Positions 50,695-59,336 of a stretch of DNA of 64,000 nucleotides are shown piece by piece. A program made the position numbers and the translations under genes. The notes beneath the pieces are model-generated. The model did no database searches and was not told the DNA's origin. It worked only from the letters and a program-made list of their open reading frames with translations. Origin of the DNA: Oscillospiraceae bacterium (GTDB lineage Bacteria > Bacillota > Clostridia > Oscillospirales > CAG-272); the NCBI GenBank assembly GCA_015064385.1, contig SVSI01000001.1:157637-221636 (forward strand), given 5' to 3'. Numbering within the stretch: position 1 is the first letter of the stretch; each line of letters opens with the position of its first letter.

Positions 50695-51651
50695 ATGAGT
50701 AAAACAAAAGTAAATACCAATGGCTCTCCTATAAAGAAGCCGAAAAAGGCGATCTCGCTTGAAAGAAAGAAATCCCGTGCCGGCTGGCTGTTTATTCTTC
50801 CGTTCCTTATCGGTCTTATACTTATATACATTCCGATGATAGTAAACTCGGTAAATATCAGCTTCAGCGACTATCGAGGATTCGAGCTTCATCCGGTTGG
50901 ATGGGAAAACTACCAGGTAGCTCTTATGGAGGATCCTGATTTCGTTCAGGTTCTCAGAGACGGACTTCTCAGTATGCTTCTGAATATCCCCGCGATAGTA
51001 TTTCTTTCGCTCTTCCTTGCCATTCTTCTTAACCAAAAGATGGTAGGACGTGCGGCGTTCAGAGCAATACTCTTCGTGCCCGTTATTCTTTCTACCGGTC
51101 TTATCGACAGTCTCGATGCAGCCAACTCCACGATGCTTAACTATATGGGAAGCAACGAAGGCGTTGATACGGGTGCTGTCGGAGAATCTGCGGCAAACGA
51201 GATCATCTCGGCAGCAGACATCTCGGTTCTTTTCTCGAATATGAAGGTCGGTACCGGACTCGTTACCTATATAACCCGTCTCGTTAACAATATTTATAAT
51301 ATCGTTAACGATGCAGGCGTTCAGATACTTATCTTCCTTGCAGGACTTCAGTCGATATCTCCCGCGATTTACGAATCGTGCGATATAGACGGAGCAACCG
51401 CGTGGGAGACCTTCTGGAAGGTAACCTTCCCGATGATCAGCCCTATGATCCTTGTAAACACCGTTTATACGGTCATAGACTCGTTCACCAAGGCGGACAA
51501 CTCGGTAATGGCGTTCATAGTAAACTATGAATCACGATCCAGAACCGTCGCAACCGCGATGGCGTGGGTATATTTCCTTATAGTTGCCCTGATCGTTGTT
51601 GTAGTTGCAGCTCTGATAAAGACGTTCGTCTTCTATCAGAGAAGAGACTGA
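50695..51651 (+). CDS. ABC sugar transporter permease, MalF/UgpA type (second pair)
   Basis: A 318-residue CUT1 permease, only distantly like the first MalF-type gene. EAA loop ESCDIDGATAWETFWKVTFPMISP near residue 224. It has a large periplasmic insertion of about 60 residues (about 140-200: SLDAANSTMLNYMGSNEGVDTG...), which is longer than usual and may contact the binding protein. The start at 50695 follows AAAGGAG. It belongs to the same operon as the genes before. Confidence 0.9.
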   Translation: MSKTKVNTNGSPIKKPKKAISLERKKSRAGWLFILPFLIGLILIYIPMIVNSVNISFSDYRGFELHPVGWENYQVALMEDPDFVQVLRDGLLSMLLNIPAIVFLSLFLAILLNQKMVGRAAFRAILFVPVILSTGLIDSLDAANSTMLNYMGSNEGVDTGAVGESAANEIISAADISVLFSNMKVGTGLVTYITRLVNNIYNIVNDAGVQILIFLAGLQSISPAIYESCDIDGATAWETFWKVTFPMISPMILVNTVYTVIDSFTKADNSVMAFIVNYESRSRTVATAMAWVYFLIVALIVVVVAALIKTFVFYQRRD

Positions 51652-51667
51652 GTGGAGGTGAAAAGAT

Positions 51668-52708
51668 ATGAATTCTGCTAAAAACACTCCAAAAGTTCTT
51701 AAAGAAACCAAGGGCAAGATTCAGGTGGATTTCGACAGAACCTCCAAGTGGACTAAGTTCAAGATCAAATATCTCTCAACGAGATTCCTTACACAGACGA
51801 TATTCAAGCTTTTCCGCACCATAATTCTTCTCGGAATGTGCTACATAATACTCAATCCCTTCTTCTCGAAGATCGCGACCTCGTTTATGAGCCCCGAGGA
51901 CTTTATGGACGTTACGGTAAAGTACATCCCCAAGCACGCAACGCTTGATACCTATAAGCAGCTCATTACGGAAAACGAGTATTTCCGTTGTGTATTCAAC
52001 ACCGGAATACTTTCACTTGCATGTGCGTTTATACAGACCTTCGTTTGTAGCTTGGTAGGATACGGATTTGCAAAGTATAAGTTCAGAGGAAGCGGAATAC
52101 TCTTCGCTATGGTTATGATCACCCTTATGGTGCCTCCTCAAACGATAGAGTTCTCACTCTTCCTTATGTTCAACGACTTCAATCCGTACGGAATTTTTGA
52201 GATGATCGGCATAGCCGAAGAGTCTCGCCGTCTCCTTGATACGGTATGGCCCTTCATTATCCTTTCGCTCACAGGTCTCGGCCTTAAGAACGGTCTTTAC
52301 ATCTTTATGATGAGACAGTTCTACCGCGGAGTTCCCGACGAGCTTGAGGAATCTGCATACATCGACGGATCGGGTCCTGTAAAGACCTTCTTCAAGATCA
52401 TACTCCCGATATCGATTCCGATGATGATAACGATATTCCTCTTCTCGTTCTCCTGGCAGTGGACTGATAACTTCTACACGCAGCTCTTCTACACGAGTAA
52501 CACGAGCAGCCACGTTCTTGCGTACTTCGCAGAGGTACCTAACAGTATGCTCAAGGCGATAGAGGATTCGGGCGTTGACCGCGTGCTCTACGAACAGTCG
52601 GTAATGCATACCTGCGGACTTCTTATTATTGCTCCGCTTATCCTTATCTATCTGTTCTGTCAGAGATACCTCATTCAGGGTATCGAGCGCTCGGGTATCA
52701 CCGGCTAA
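51668..52708 (+). CDS. ABC sugar transporter permease, MalG/UgpE type (second pair)
   Basis: A 346-residue CUT1 permease with a cytoplasmic lead of about 45 residues and six helices. EAA loop EESAYIDGSGPVKTFFKIILPISIP near residue 235; C-terminus FCQRYLIQGIERSGITG. GGAGGTGA precedes the start, 16 bases after the previous stop. It is the last gene of the operon; no ATPase gene is encoded, so a shared MsmX/UgpC-type ATPase from elsewhere is expected. Confidence 0.92.
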   Translation: MNSAKNTPKVLKETKGKIQVDFDRTSKWTKFKIKYLSTRFLTQTIFKLFRTIILLGMCYIILNPFFSKIATSFMSPEDFMDVTVKYIPKHATLDTYKQLITENEYFRCVFNTGILSLACAFIQTFVCSLVGYGFAKYKFRGSGILFAMVMITLMVPPQTIEFSLFLMFNDFNPYGIFEMIGIAEESRRLLDTVWPFIILSLTGLGLKNGLYIFMMRQFYRGVPDELEESAYIDGSGPVKTFFKIILPISIPMMITIFLFSFSWQWTDNFYTQLFYTSNTSSHVLAYFAEVPNSMLKAIEDSGVDRVLYEQSVMHTCGLLIIAPLILIYLFCQRYLIQGIERSGITG

Positions 52709-52716
52709 TCAAAATA

Positions 52717-52754
52717 AAAAACGGAATATGCCATTTTCGGCATATTCCGTTTTT
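52717..52754 (+). terminator. Intrinsic terminator of the glycan-transport operon
   Basis: A perfect 16-bp stem (52717-52732 with 52739-52754), 6-base loop, ending in T5. Confidence 0.93.
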
Positions 52755-52763
52755 GTTTGCCGC

Positions 52764-52792
52764 TTGACACGGGCGGCTTTTTTATGTATAAT
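52764..52792 (+). promoter_or_regulatory. Sigma-A promoter of cca
   Basis: TTGACA at 52764-52769, 17-base spacer, TATAAT at 52787-52792. Confidence 0.9.
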
Positions 52793-52831
52793 TACAAAAG
52801 GTAAGAAAATTTCGTGAAAGGAGTGTGGAAA

Positions 52832-54043
52832 ATGGAAAGACGCGATATAGTGCTTCCCGACAAGATACTTGCTGTGATAGACCGTCTTTCTCGCGGCGGA
52901 TACCGTGGCTATGCGGTTGGCGGATGCGTACGTGATATGCTGATGGGCAAAGAGCCGCACGACTTTGACGTAACGACAGATGCGTTTCCATCCGAGACAA
53001 GGGAATGCTTTTCAGACTGCGACGTTATTTTAACGGGACTGAGACACGGAACCGTTACGGTCGTTTTTGATAAGGAAAATATAGAGATAACCACGTTCCG
53101 AGCAGACGGAGAATATCTTGATAACCGTCATCCGAGCGAGGTCACGTTCGTCAGAAATATCGCTGAGGATCTATCCCGAAGGGATTTTACCGTAAACGCT
53201 ATGGCGTATAATCCCGAGGTTGGGCTCGTTGATATGTTTGACGGTGAAGCGGATATTGAGAGAAAAATAATAAGATGCGTGGGCGATCCCGACGAGCGCT
53301 TTAACGAGGACGGACTTCGTATTCTTCGCGCCATGCGCTTTGCGTCGGTGCTCGGCTTTGAGATCGAGAAAAACACGGCGGATTCGCTGATAAGAAACAA
53401 AAATCTCCTTCACAATATTTCGGCGGAGAGGATATATTCGGAATTTACGAAGCTCCTTATCGGTGACGGCGCAAAAAATATAATAACAGAGTTTTATCCC
53501 GTGATTTTCGAGCTTTTCGGGGAAATTCCGATAGAAAATATCGAAGCGGTCGAAAGATGCCCGAAGCATCGCGCGATAAGATACGCCGCGCTTTTTGCAC
53601 ATCTTGACTCGCGCGCGGCCGGCGAAAAGATGCACTTTCTCAAGACCGATAACGAGACTCTGCGTATAGTCAAAAAGCTCGTTGAGAGTATGTCGGATCC
53701 CTTGCCTAGCGTCTCGTCTGAGCGCTTTGAAAAGGACGTTATGCACCTGATCTCGAAAAACGGATATACCGACCTTGAAATGATAATTAAGATAAAGCAA
53801 GCGTTTGGCAATGAAAACAGAGATGTGCTTGACGGTGTTTCTACCGTTATGAAAAGAGCAAAAAAAGCGAACGCGTGCATTGCGATAAATCAGCTTGCTG
53901 TCGGCGGCAAGGATCTTGCCGAGATAGGAGTCCCGAAATCTCCGAAAATGGGCGAGATACTGGGAAATCTGCTTTATCTCGTAATTGAAGGCGAGATAGA
54001 AAACGAAAGAAACGCGCTTCTTGAGAGAGCGAGAGAAATGTGA
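52832..54043 (+). CDS. cca: CCA tRNA nucleotidyltransferase
   Basis: A 403-residue class II polymerase adding or repairing the 3' CCA of tRNA. Motif A region: YAVGGCVRDMLMGKEPHDFDVTTDA, holding the GG...RD and DxD catalytic features; motif B-like RRDFTVNAMAY; motif D-like EDGLRILRAMRFAS. The C-terminal half is helical and lacks an HD phosphohydrolase signature. The start at 52832 follows AAAGGAG; a GTG at 52814 would lie ahead of that site. It is followed by a terminator. Confidence 0.94.
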   Translation: MERRDIVLPDKILAVIDRLSRGGYRGYAVGGCVRDMLMGKEPHDFDVTTDAFPSETRECFSDCDVILTGLRHGTVTVVFDKENIEITTFRADGEYLDNRHPSEVTFVRNIAEDLSRRDFTVNAMAYNPEVGLVDMFDGEADIERKIIRCVGDPDERFNEDGLRILRAMRFASVLGFEIEKNTADSLIRNKNLLHNISAERIYSEFTKLLIGDGAKNIITEFYPVIFELFGEIPIENIEAVERCPKHRAIRYAALFAHLDSRAAGEKMHFLKTDNETLRIVKKLVESMSDPLPSVSSERFEKDVMHLISKNGYTDLEMIIKIKQAFGNENRDVLDGVSTVMKRAKKANACIAINQLAVGGKDLAEIGVPKSPKMGEILGNLLYLVIEGEIENERNALLERAREM

Positions 54044-54052
54044 AAAAATCAA

Positions 54053-54081
54053 AAAACGACAGATTTTTAATCTGTCGTTTT
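54053..54081. terminator. Bidirectional terminator, cca / nuclease-like gene
   Basis: A 12-bp perfect stem (54053-54064 with 54070-54081) between convergent genes; the right arm touches the stop of the minus-strand gene. Confidence 0.88.
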
Positions 54082-54851
54082 TATTTTACCCTATAAACAT
54101 ACGAATTTCCTTTTTTGCCAACCCTCTCGACCGAGCCAACGGCGTTGAGAACGGTGAGCAGCAGGGAAGCGTCGGGACAGCGAGTAAGCTTTTTCAGATC
54201 GCCCGACGTGAAATTTTCGGGCAGTCCGCTCGGCAAGAATACCTTGTAATCCTCGGGCGTTGAAAGGTCTATCTCGTAGTGAAGCGCTTCGGGAAAGCGC
54301 TCGAGACGGACCGAGCCCTTGTGCGAGCCCCATTTTTTGCAGTTCGGAGTACGGAATTCCTCCACTGAGAGAAAAACGAGACGGATCGCAAGATTGGGAT
54401 TTTGAAGATACGGCTTTATTCTATAAAGTCGCGGTACGGCGCTGTAAATGTTCTCGTGACGCGGACTTTTGTATCTGCTGATGCGCTCACCCGTTTCGGG
54501 ATCTATTCGCGATATAACGCAGTTTTTTGCCATCGGATGCACTACGGTCACCGTGTGCTCTTTAAGAAAGGTATCGAGCTTGCGTCCCAGCCGACCGAGA
54601 TCACCCGTTTGTATCTCGATTATCTGTCCCGCCGTGACGATGTCGGCATAGTAACGTCCGATCTTTATTTCGTGGAGATTTACGTCACTCTCATAGTAAA
54701 ATTTAAGTACGCTGTGGAGGCGGCGCTCGGCAAGAGTCCCGATCTCGCTTTGTGTGCTTTCGTCGTACGCGTGGTCGCGTGCAAGCTCACACGCTTTGCG
54801 AAATCTTTCCTCGCTGCCTAATATAGCGCACTCGGGAACAAAATCCTTCAT
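54081..54851 (-). CDS. Conserved protein with PD-(D/E)XK-like core and winged-helix-like tail
   Basis: A 256-residue cytoplasmic protein of no named family. The segment RYYADIVTAGQIIEIQTG, with Asp70, Glu79 and Gln81, follows the strand pattern D...E-x-Q of PD-(D/E)XK nucleases; preceding Glu41/Glu61 could complete the site. The C-terminal part (about 195-256: FTSGDLKKLTRCPDASLLLTVLNAVGSVERVGKKGNSYVYRV) resembles a winged helix. I recall similar proteins across Clostridia, none characterised. Its ATG overlaps the stop of the chromate transporter gene by four bases, so they are translationally coupled, an unexplained pairing. Confidence 0.6.
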   Translation of the reverse strand: MKDFVPECAILGSEERFRKACELARDHAYDESTQSEIGTLAERRLHSVLKFYYESDVNLHEIKIGRYYADIVTAGQIIEIQTGDLGRLGRKLDTFLKEHTVTVVHPMAKNCVISRIDPETGERISRYKSPRHENIYSAVPRLYRIKPYLQNPNLAIRLVFLSVEEFRTPNCKKWGSHKGSVRLERFPEALHYEIDLSTPEDYKVFLPSGLPENFTSGDLKKLTRCPDASLLLTVLNAVGSVERVGKKGNSYVYRVK

Positions 54852-55453
54852 TTGATAAGCTCAATTATCGGGCAAACTATAATTCCCATAGCTGCCGAGA
54901 AAAGTATAAGAGAAACGGGAGACGGATTTTTCTTCTTGATCCTGTTGAATATTAAAATAAACGTAAGGATCAGAGCGGACAAAACGTATGTCGCCGCGTT
55001 GGTGTTTATATTTTTTATTGCCGAAGCGATGCCCGTGCTTCCGAAAGCGGGGAAGAATACTGATATCATAAAGCTTATACCCGTCGCCGCGATAAGTCCG
55101 ACCGCGACCGGTTGCGCACCCGAGAGAGCACCGTTTACGTATGGGTTTTTGATAAAGGATTTGAGCAGAGATGCGATTATCAGAATAATGATAAACGAAG
55201 GCGTCACGAGACCGAGGGTTGCACAGAGTGCGCCTAAAAATCCGGCTTGAGAGCTACCAACGAAGGTTGCCATATTTACCGAGATCGGTCCGGGAGTCGA
55301 TTCTGCGATACCAACGAGGTTCTTTATCATTTCACTGCTCAGCCAGCCGTGTGCAAGTACTTCGTCGGTCATAAGGGCAAGCATAGCGTACCCGCCGCCG
55401 AACGAGACGATACCTATTTTGAAAAAGGTTAGAAAAAGCTGTAAACAGATCAT
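54848..55453 (-). CDS. Chromate transporter half-protein (CHR family), B
   Basis: A 201-residue membrane protein with one CHR domain: FFKIGIVSFGGGYAMLALM, then GIAESTPGPISVNMATFVG. Single-domain CHR proteins work in pairs, the two halves having opposite topology. It overlaps both neighbours by four bases (ATGA type). Family members export chromate, but in gut anaerobes the true substrate is uncertain. Confidence 0.9.
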   Translation of the reverse strand: MICLQLFLTFFKIGIVSFGGGYAMLALMTDEVLAHGWLSSEMIKNLVGIAESTPGPISVNMATFVGSSQAGFLGALCATLGLVTPSFIIILIIASLLKSFIKNPYVNGALSGAQPVAVGLIAATGISFMISVFFPAFGSTGIASAIKNINTNAATYVLSALILTFILIFNRIKKKNPSPVSLILFSAAMGIIVCPIIELIK

Positions 55454-56070
55454 TTCTTGCCCTCCTTTTTATCTTCTTTCTTTTTAAGAGAGAGATTTAT
55501 AAAGGTCAGGGCAAGTCCTGCGAGAGCGCCCATTGCTATCAGATATACCGACGAAAATGAGATCGCAAAGATATCGAAGAGAAGCATTACCGCAACGGTC
55601 AGCGAGACGGTAATTATTTGAAAGGGCTCTTTTTTTAGTTTCTTTATAAACTTTATGCCAGCCATAAGAATAAGGAACGCAACTGCGATCTGTATTCCCT
55701 TAAACGCGTTTTCAACGATTGTAAAACGCATAAAGCTTTCAAGGAAAAGGGAAATAAGATATATTATCGTGAAGGGTGCGAGCACTACCGAAACGGTAGC
55801 TGCGAGCGATCCGAGCACACCGCAGATCTTATATCCGACGTAGGTTGCCGAATTTATTGCGATAGGTCCGGGCGTGGACTCGGAGACGGTTATGACCTGC
55901 ATAAGCTCTTCTTCACTTATCCACTTGCGTTTTTCGGAGACCTCGGACTGAATTATCGGGATCATAGCGTATCCGCCGCCGAAGGTGAGCAGTCCGATCT
56001 TAAAAAATACCCATGCAAGCGCAAGAGCCATTTGCATGTTGTTCTGCTCTTTTTGATTTTTTTCGTTCAT
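55450..56070 (-). CDS. Chromate transporter half-protein (CHR family), A
   Basis: A 206-residue membrane protein with the signatures FFKIGLLTFGGGYAMIPII and TVSESTPGPIAINSATYVG. It is the partner of the gene downstream, which it overlaps by four bases. A Lys-rich C-terminus (KKKEDKKEGKK) lies in the cytoplasm. GAAAGGA precedes the start. It is the first of three coupled genes. Confidence 0.9.
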   Translation of the reverse strand: MNEKNQKEQNNMQMALALAWVFFKIGLLTFGGGYAMIPIIQSEVSEKRKWISEEELMQVITVSESTPGPIAINSATYVGYKICGVLGSLAATVSVVLAPFTIIYLISLFLESFMRFTIVENAFKGIQIAVAFLILMAGIKFIKKLKKEPFQIITVSLTVAVMLLFDIFAISFSSVYLIAMGALAGLALTFINLSLKKKEDKKEGKK

Positions 56071-56337
56071 TTTTCTTCCTTTCGGGAATTGGGGAATGTA
56101 TTACAATATATAGTGTTGCTTTGATATTTTTCAAAGCACGGTCGTTTTTTTGGAAAAAGAGTGAAAAATTCACAAAGGTTTTGATGACGCAAGGTCAAAA
56201 AACGCCGAAAGTGAGCTTTTTGTTTCACTGAATGTCGAAAATCTACCGTCTTTGATAGGAGACAATATCTTTATAAAATGTTATCATATAGATACCGACA
56301 GCGAGAAGTTAACACAAGATGTTGTGAGAGGTATAAA

Positions 56338-56586
56338 ATGATATGCACTGTTAAAATAGAAAAGCAACTGTCAAATATGCGATCTGCCGAGTACGTTTTG
56401 AACGTTGAAGAAAACCGTGGCGAGAGTATCTGCTCGGTAGAGATCACTATGTGCGGTGATCGGGAGTATGCGTACGATATTTGCCGTGACGTCTCCCGCG
56501 CAAGAGAATTTCTTTGGTCACTTGCAGACGGCGAAGTAGAACCCTGCCATCTTAAGGATATAGTTTATGACCTTTTACCTCTGTAA
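56338..56586 (+). CDS. DUF6514 family small protein
   Basis: An 82-residue protein. The end DVSRAREFLWSLADGEVEPCHLKDIVYDLL matches the DUF6514 pattern (sigma-region-like helix after a beta domain, closing P-x-H-L-x-D-V). Function unknown. GAGAGG lies ahead of the ATG at 56338; the frame upstream is not needed. Its 3' end overlaps the end of the convergent esterase gene by 12 bases. Confidence 0.72.
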   Translation: MICTVKIEKQLSNMRSAEYVLNVEENRGESICSVEITMCGDREYAYDICRDVSRAREFLWSLADGEVEPCHLKDIVYDLLPL

Positions 56587-57315
56587 AAGGGAAAGGTACG
56601 CCTCGAAATATCTGTGACCGAATACTCGCAGAGATCTCGAGTCAAAATGGATGCCGTCTGAATTGAGAGTGAAGCCCTCCGAGGAGGCAACGGCGCACAT
56701 CGGAAGCTCTTTTGCTATCTCGTGGAATATGGCGTTGAGCTTTATCGGGCGGTCTCCGAGCTTGTGGCGCTCGTCCGTGGCAGTTCCGAGTTCTCCGATA
56801 ATTACGGGGATGTTTTCGTCACCGAGATCGTGGCGCAGGGTAGTTATCATAGTTATAAACTTGTCCTTGTACGCACTAACACGCTCGTCGCTACCGCAGT
56901 CGCCCTCCCCTTGATGCCAAAGTATTCCGCGCAGAGTCGAGGTTCGCATTGCGAGATTCGTCATAAAGAGCGCGTGATCGTAGAGCAGTCCGCCGACCGC
57001 CCACTGATCCATAGTCGTTCCGCCGTCAGCACAGGGAATAAGTCCTACCGGTTTTTCGCTTGCTTTTGCGTAGTCGTCCGCAAAGCTTGCCGCAAGCGAG
57101 ATCCCGCTGTGCCAGGACGGGTTGAACATATCGCGGTCGGGATTTATCGGTTCACTCATTTTCTGCCATCTGCCCATACGGAGCATGTGGCAGAGCTTGT
57201 TATTTATCGGCTCTACCTCACTAAAATGACCTCTGCCCGCCATATTGGACTGACCTATCATAAGAAAAGAATTCATAGAGGCAGATGCACTTGAAAGTCC
57301 GTCTTTTATTGCCAT
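56575..57315 (-). CDS. Sialate O-acetylesterase-like carbohydrate esterase (CE6/SASA, SGNH)
   Basis: A 246-residue esterase of the SGNH-type SASA family. The nucleophile Ser23 lies in IGQSNMAG; CADGGTTMDQW is the oxyanion block; GILWHQGEGD is diagnostic, and DGIHFDSRS near the C-terminus supplies Asp and His. No signal peptide, so it removes acetyl groups from imported oligosaccharides in the cytoplasm. AAAGGA precedes the start. It is the third gene of a run with a GH5-like hydrolase and an APH-like kinase. Confidence 0.88.
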   Translation of the reverse strand: MAIKDGLSSASASMNSFLMIGQSNMAGRGHFSEVEPINNKLCHMLRMGRWQKMSEPINPDRDMFNPSWHSGISLAASFADDYAKASEKPVGLIPCADGGTTMDQWAVGGLLYDHALFMTNLAMRTSTLRGILWHQGEGDCGSDERVSAYKDKFITMITTLRHDLGDENIPVIIGELGTATDERHKLGDRPIKLNAIFHEIAKELPMCAVASSEGFTLNSDGIHFDSRSLRVFGHRYFEAYLSLLQR

Positions 57316-57359
57316 GTCTTTTTTCCTTTCACCTTTAATTCCGTGACTGCGGATCTTTT

Positions 57360-58142
57360 TTATCCAAACACCTCAAACGCGGCAACGGTGTGCAGCTTTT
57401 CCTTATCAACAAGGTCTCTGCCGTACGCATCGAAAAAACGCTCGCGGTAGGCGTCAGTTTTAAGATTGAAGAATAGTGACCACGCACCCCAGAAAAGATC
57501 GACGTGACGGTCTCCGACGCCCGCGTGATCCACGTCTATAAATGCGGAGAACTGCCAGTTATTTAGTATAATATTAGGCAGGCAGTAGTCTCCGTGAAGA
57601 AGCACCTCGTTTTTTAGGTGCTTTTTTCCGTTTTGGACGGCACTCCACGCCTCGTCTGCCGAAGCATAGCCCCAGTTGTCGGGAAAAAGGGAAGCATCGT
57701 AGGTCCCCGACTTGTAGTTTTTCTCGGCGGTAGCGATATAAGAGGCGGTATGATCTATCGGGCAGTCCGAGCAGTCAAGCTCGTGCAGAGCGCGCAAACG
57801 CTCGGCTGTTATATCACACAGCCGCTTTGGATCGGACGTATAAAGCTCGTGAGTGCAGTCCTCGCCGGGCGCTTTTTCGGTCAGCATAAAATCTTCGGAG
57901 ATCGAGATGTAGCTGAGAAGGCGTGGCGCGAGACCTTTTTTACTGAAATACTCGGTCATTACCGCCTCTCTTTTGAGCGTACCCTTCTTGGCTCGTTTGA
58001 CGTAATATCCGCAGTCCTTATCAATAAAGAGGACTTGTGCTTCGGGAGAAGAGCTGCTGTTATAAACTGTCGCGCCTTCAAAAAGAGGTCTGATGTCACT
58101 CGGATATAGCGACGGATCGGGGGAAAATAGGATTTTTTTCAT
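57360..58142 (-). CDS. APH(3')-like phosphotransferase
   Basis: A 260-residue kinase-fold protein. The catalytic loop is HGDYCLPN (183-190, Asp185 and Asn190), the metal Asp is in FIDVDHAGVGDRHVD (Asp203, then Asp211), and the N-lobe Lys is in YYVKRAKKG. It resembles aminoglycoside 3'-phosphotransferases along its whole length. It is sandwiched between a glycoside hydrolase and a carbohydrate esterase (gaps of 14 and 44 bases), so it may instead phosphorylate a sugar released by these enzymes; antibiotic resistance remains the other reading. The ribosome site is weak. Confidence 0.82.
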   Translation of the reverse strand: MKKILFSPDPSLYPSDIRPLFEGATVYNSSSSPEAQVLFIDKDCGYYVKRAKKGTLKREAVMTEYFSKKGLAPRLLSYISISEDFMLTEKAPGEDCTHELYTSDPKRLCDITAERLRALHELDCSDCPIDHTASYIATAEKNYKSGTYDASLFPDNWGYASADEAWSAVQNGKKHLKNEVLLHGDYCLPNIILNNWQFSAFIDVDHAGVGDRHVDLFWGAWSLFFNLKTDAYRERFFDAYGRDLVDKEKLHTVAAFEVFG

Positions 58143-58156
58143 ATTAGTTTTGAGGT

Positions 58157-59242
58157 TTATCTTCCTTCGTCCTGTGCCATCTTGTTAAAGCGTTCGATAA
58201 GAGCTATCTCGCGGGGATCGTACGGACGGAGATTAGGTCTGAAGAGATCGTGCTGCCACTTTGTGAAGTCGTAGCCGCGATCCTCACCTCTGTCCCACTG
58301 CTCCCACATTACGGGCCAGGGCTCGTGAGTCTGCGTCTTTCCGAGGACGAATCCCCAGCAGTAGTTTGCTACGTTCGTGATGTAGAGAAGGGGATAAACA
58401 TCGTGAATATCGTTGTGATTTATGCGGTGGAGCCACTCGGTAAGCATGAGAGGACGACCGCTTCTCTTCTGGTGGAAGCGTATCTGAGCGACCACTCTGT
58501 CGAAGGACTGATAGCTGTGGAAGCTGATAACGTCGGAGAGCTCGTACGCCTTTTTTTCAGAATTGGAAACGAGATCATCGTTCTTTATTCCGCGCCAAAC
58601 GTCGGCGCAAAGGGGTTGAATGGGGTCCTCTGCGCGGACAGTCTCGAAAAGTACCTCGAGAAGCTCGATCGCGCGGTCTCCGATAGAGATTCCCGGCTCG
58701 TTTTCTACGTTCCAACAGATAATTCTCTCGTCCTTGGCGTATTTGCGAACCGTCTTTCTGACCATTTCAAGGAAGGTCTCTCGAAGCTCGGGGTATTCCA
58801 TGTAATGCTTCGGGGGAATCGCCTTTTCTTCCGGAGTCATGGGGCGACGTCCCTGATGTTCGCCGAGGGCGTAGGTCTGCTCGCCCATCTTTTTCGGAAC
58901 GAACACATCACCTCTGGGAAGATCCTCTTCGTGTGCAAGGACTACCATTACCTTCTGACCGTATTTTGCGCAAAGGTCTATGTATTTATCGAATATTTCC
59001 ATATACGAATCGGGCTCGGCGTAATAAACGTCAAAGTTCGCCCAGATACGAACGGTATTAAAGCCGATCTTCTGACAAAGCGCGAGCTCGCGCTCTGCAG
59101 TTGCGAGCTTTTCCTCGGATTTGTAGCTCTGGAACATATCAAGACGGTTTGCGCAGTCGCTGCCTATAAAGTTGCAGCCGCGAAGCCAGCCCTGTTTTTC
59201 GTACCATTCGTTTGCTTCCTGAATCGTCCACTGTCTTTTCAT
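58157..59242 (-). CDS. Intracellular GH5-like glycoside hydrolase
   Basis: A 361-residue (beta/alpha)8 enzyme. The general acid/base is Glu182 in WNVENEP and the nucleophile Glu269 in PLMLTEWLHR; FHSYQS precedes, as in clan GH-A. No signal peptide, so it acts in the cytoplasm on imported oligosaccharides. The subfamily and bond cleaved cannot be told by eye. It has a consensus promoter upstream and leads the GH/APH/CE6 operon. Confidence 0.8.
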   Translation of the reverse strand: MKRQWTIQEANEWYEKQGWLRGCNFIGSDCANRLDMFQSYKSEEKLATAERELALCQKIGFNTVRIWANFDVYYAEPDSYMEIFDKYIDLCAKYGQKVMVVLAHEEDLPRGDVFVPKKMGEQTYALGEHQGRRPMTPEEKAIPPKHYMEYPELRETFLEMVRKTVRKYAKDERIICWNVENEPGISIGDRAIELLEVLFETVRAEDPIQPLCADVWRGIKNDDLVSNSEKKAYELSDVISFHSYQSFDRVVAQIRFHQKRSGRPLMLTEWLHRINHNDIHDVYPLLYITNVANYCWGFVLGKTQTHEPWPVMWEQWDRGEDRGYDFTKWQHDLFRPNLRPYDPREIALIERFNKMAQDEGR

Positions 59243-59274
59243 TTGTTTTCTCCGTGTGTGAGTTTGTTATCTAC

Positions 59275-59303
59275 ATTTTATATGTTTAATATGTTTTTGT
59301 CAA
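59275..59303 (-). promoter_or_regulatory. Sigma-A promoter of the GH5-like operon
   Basis: On the minus strand, TTGACA at 59303-59298 and TAAAAT at 59280-59275, spacer 17. Confidence 0.82.
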
Positions 59304-59336
59304 TGAGATTTTGAGATAAAAACGATATTTTCATTG

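Noticed and set aside
57360-58142. A confident call as a resistance gene
   Set aside because: The fold and motifs match APH(3'), but the operon is one of sugar enzymes; resistance is left open and not claimed.
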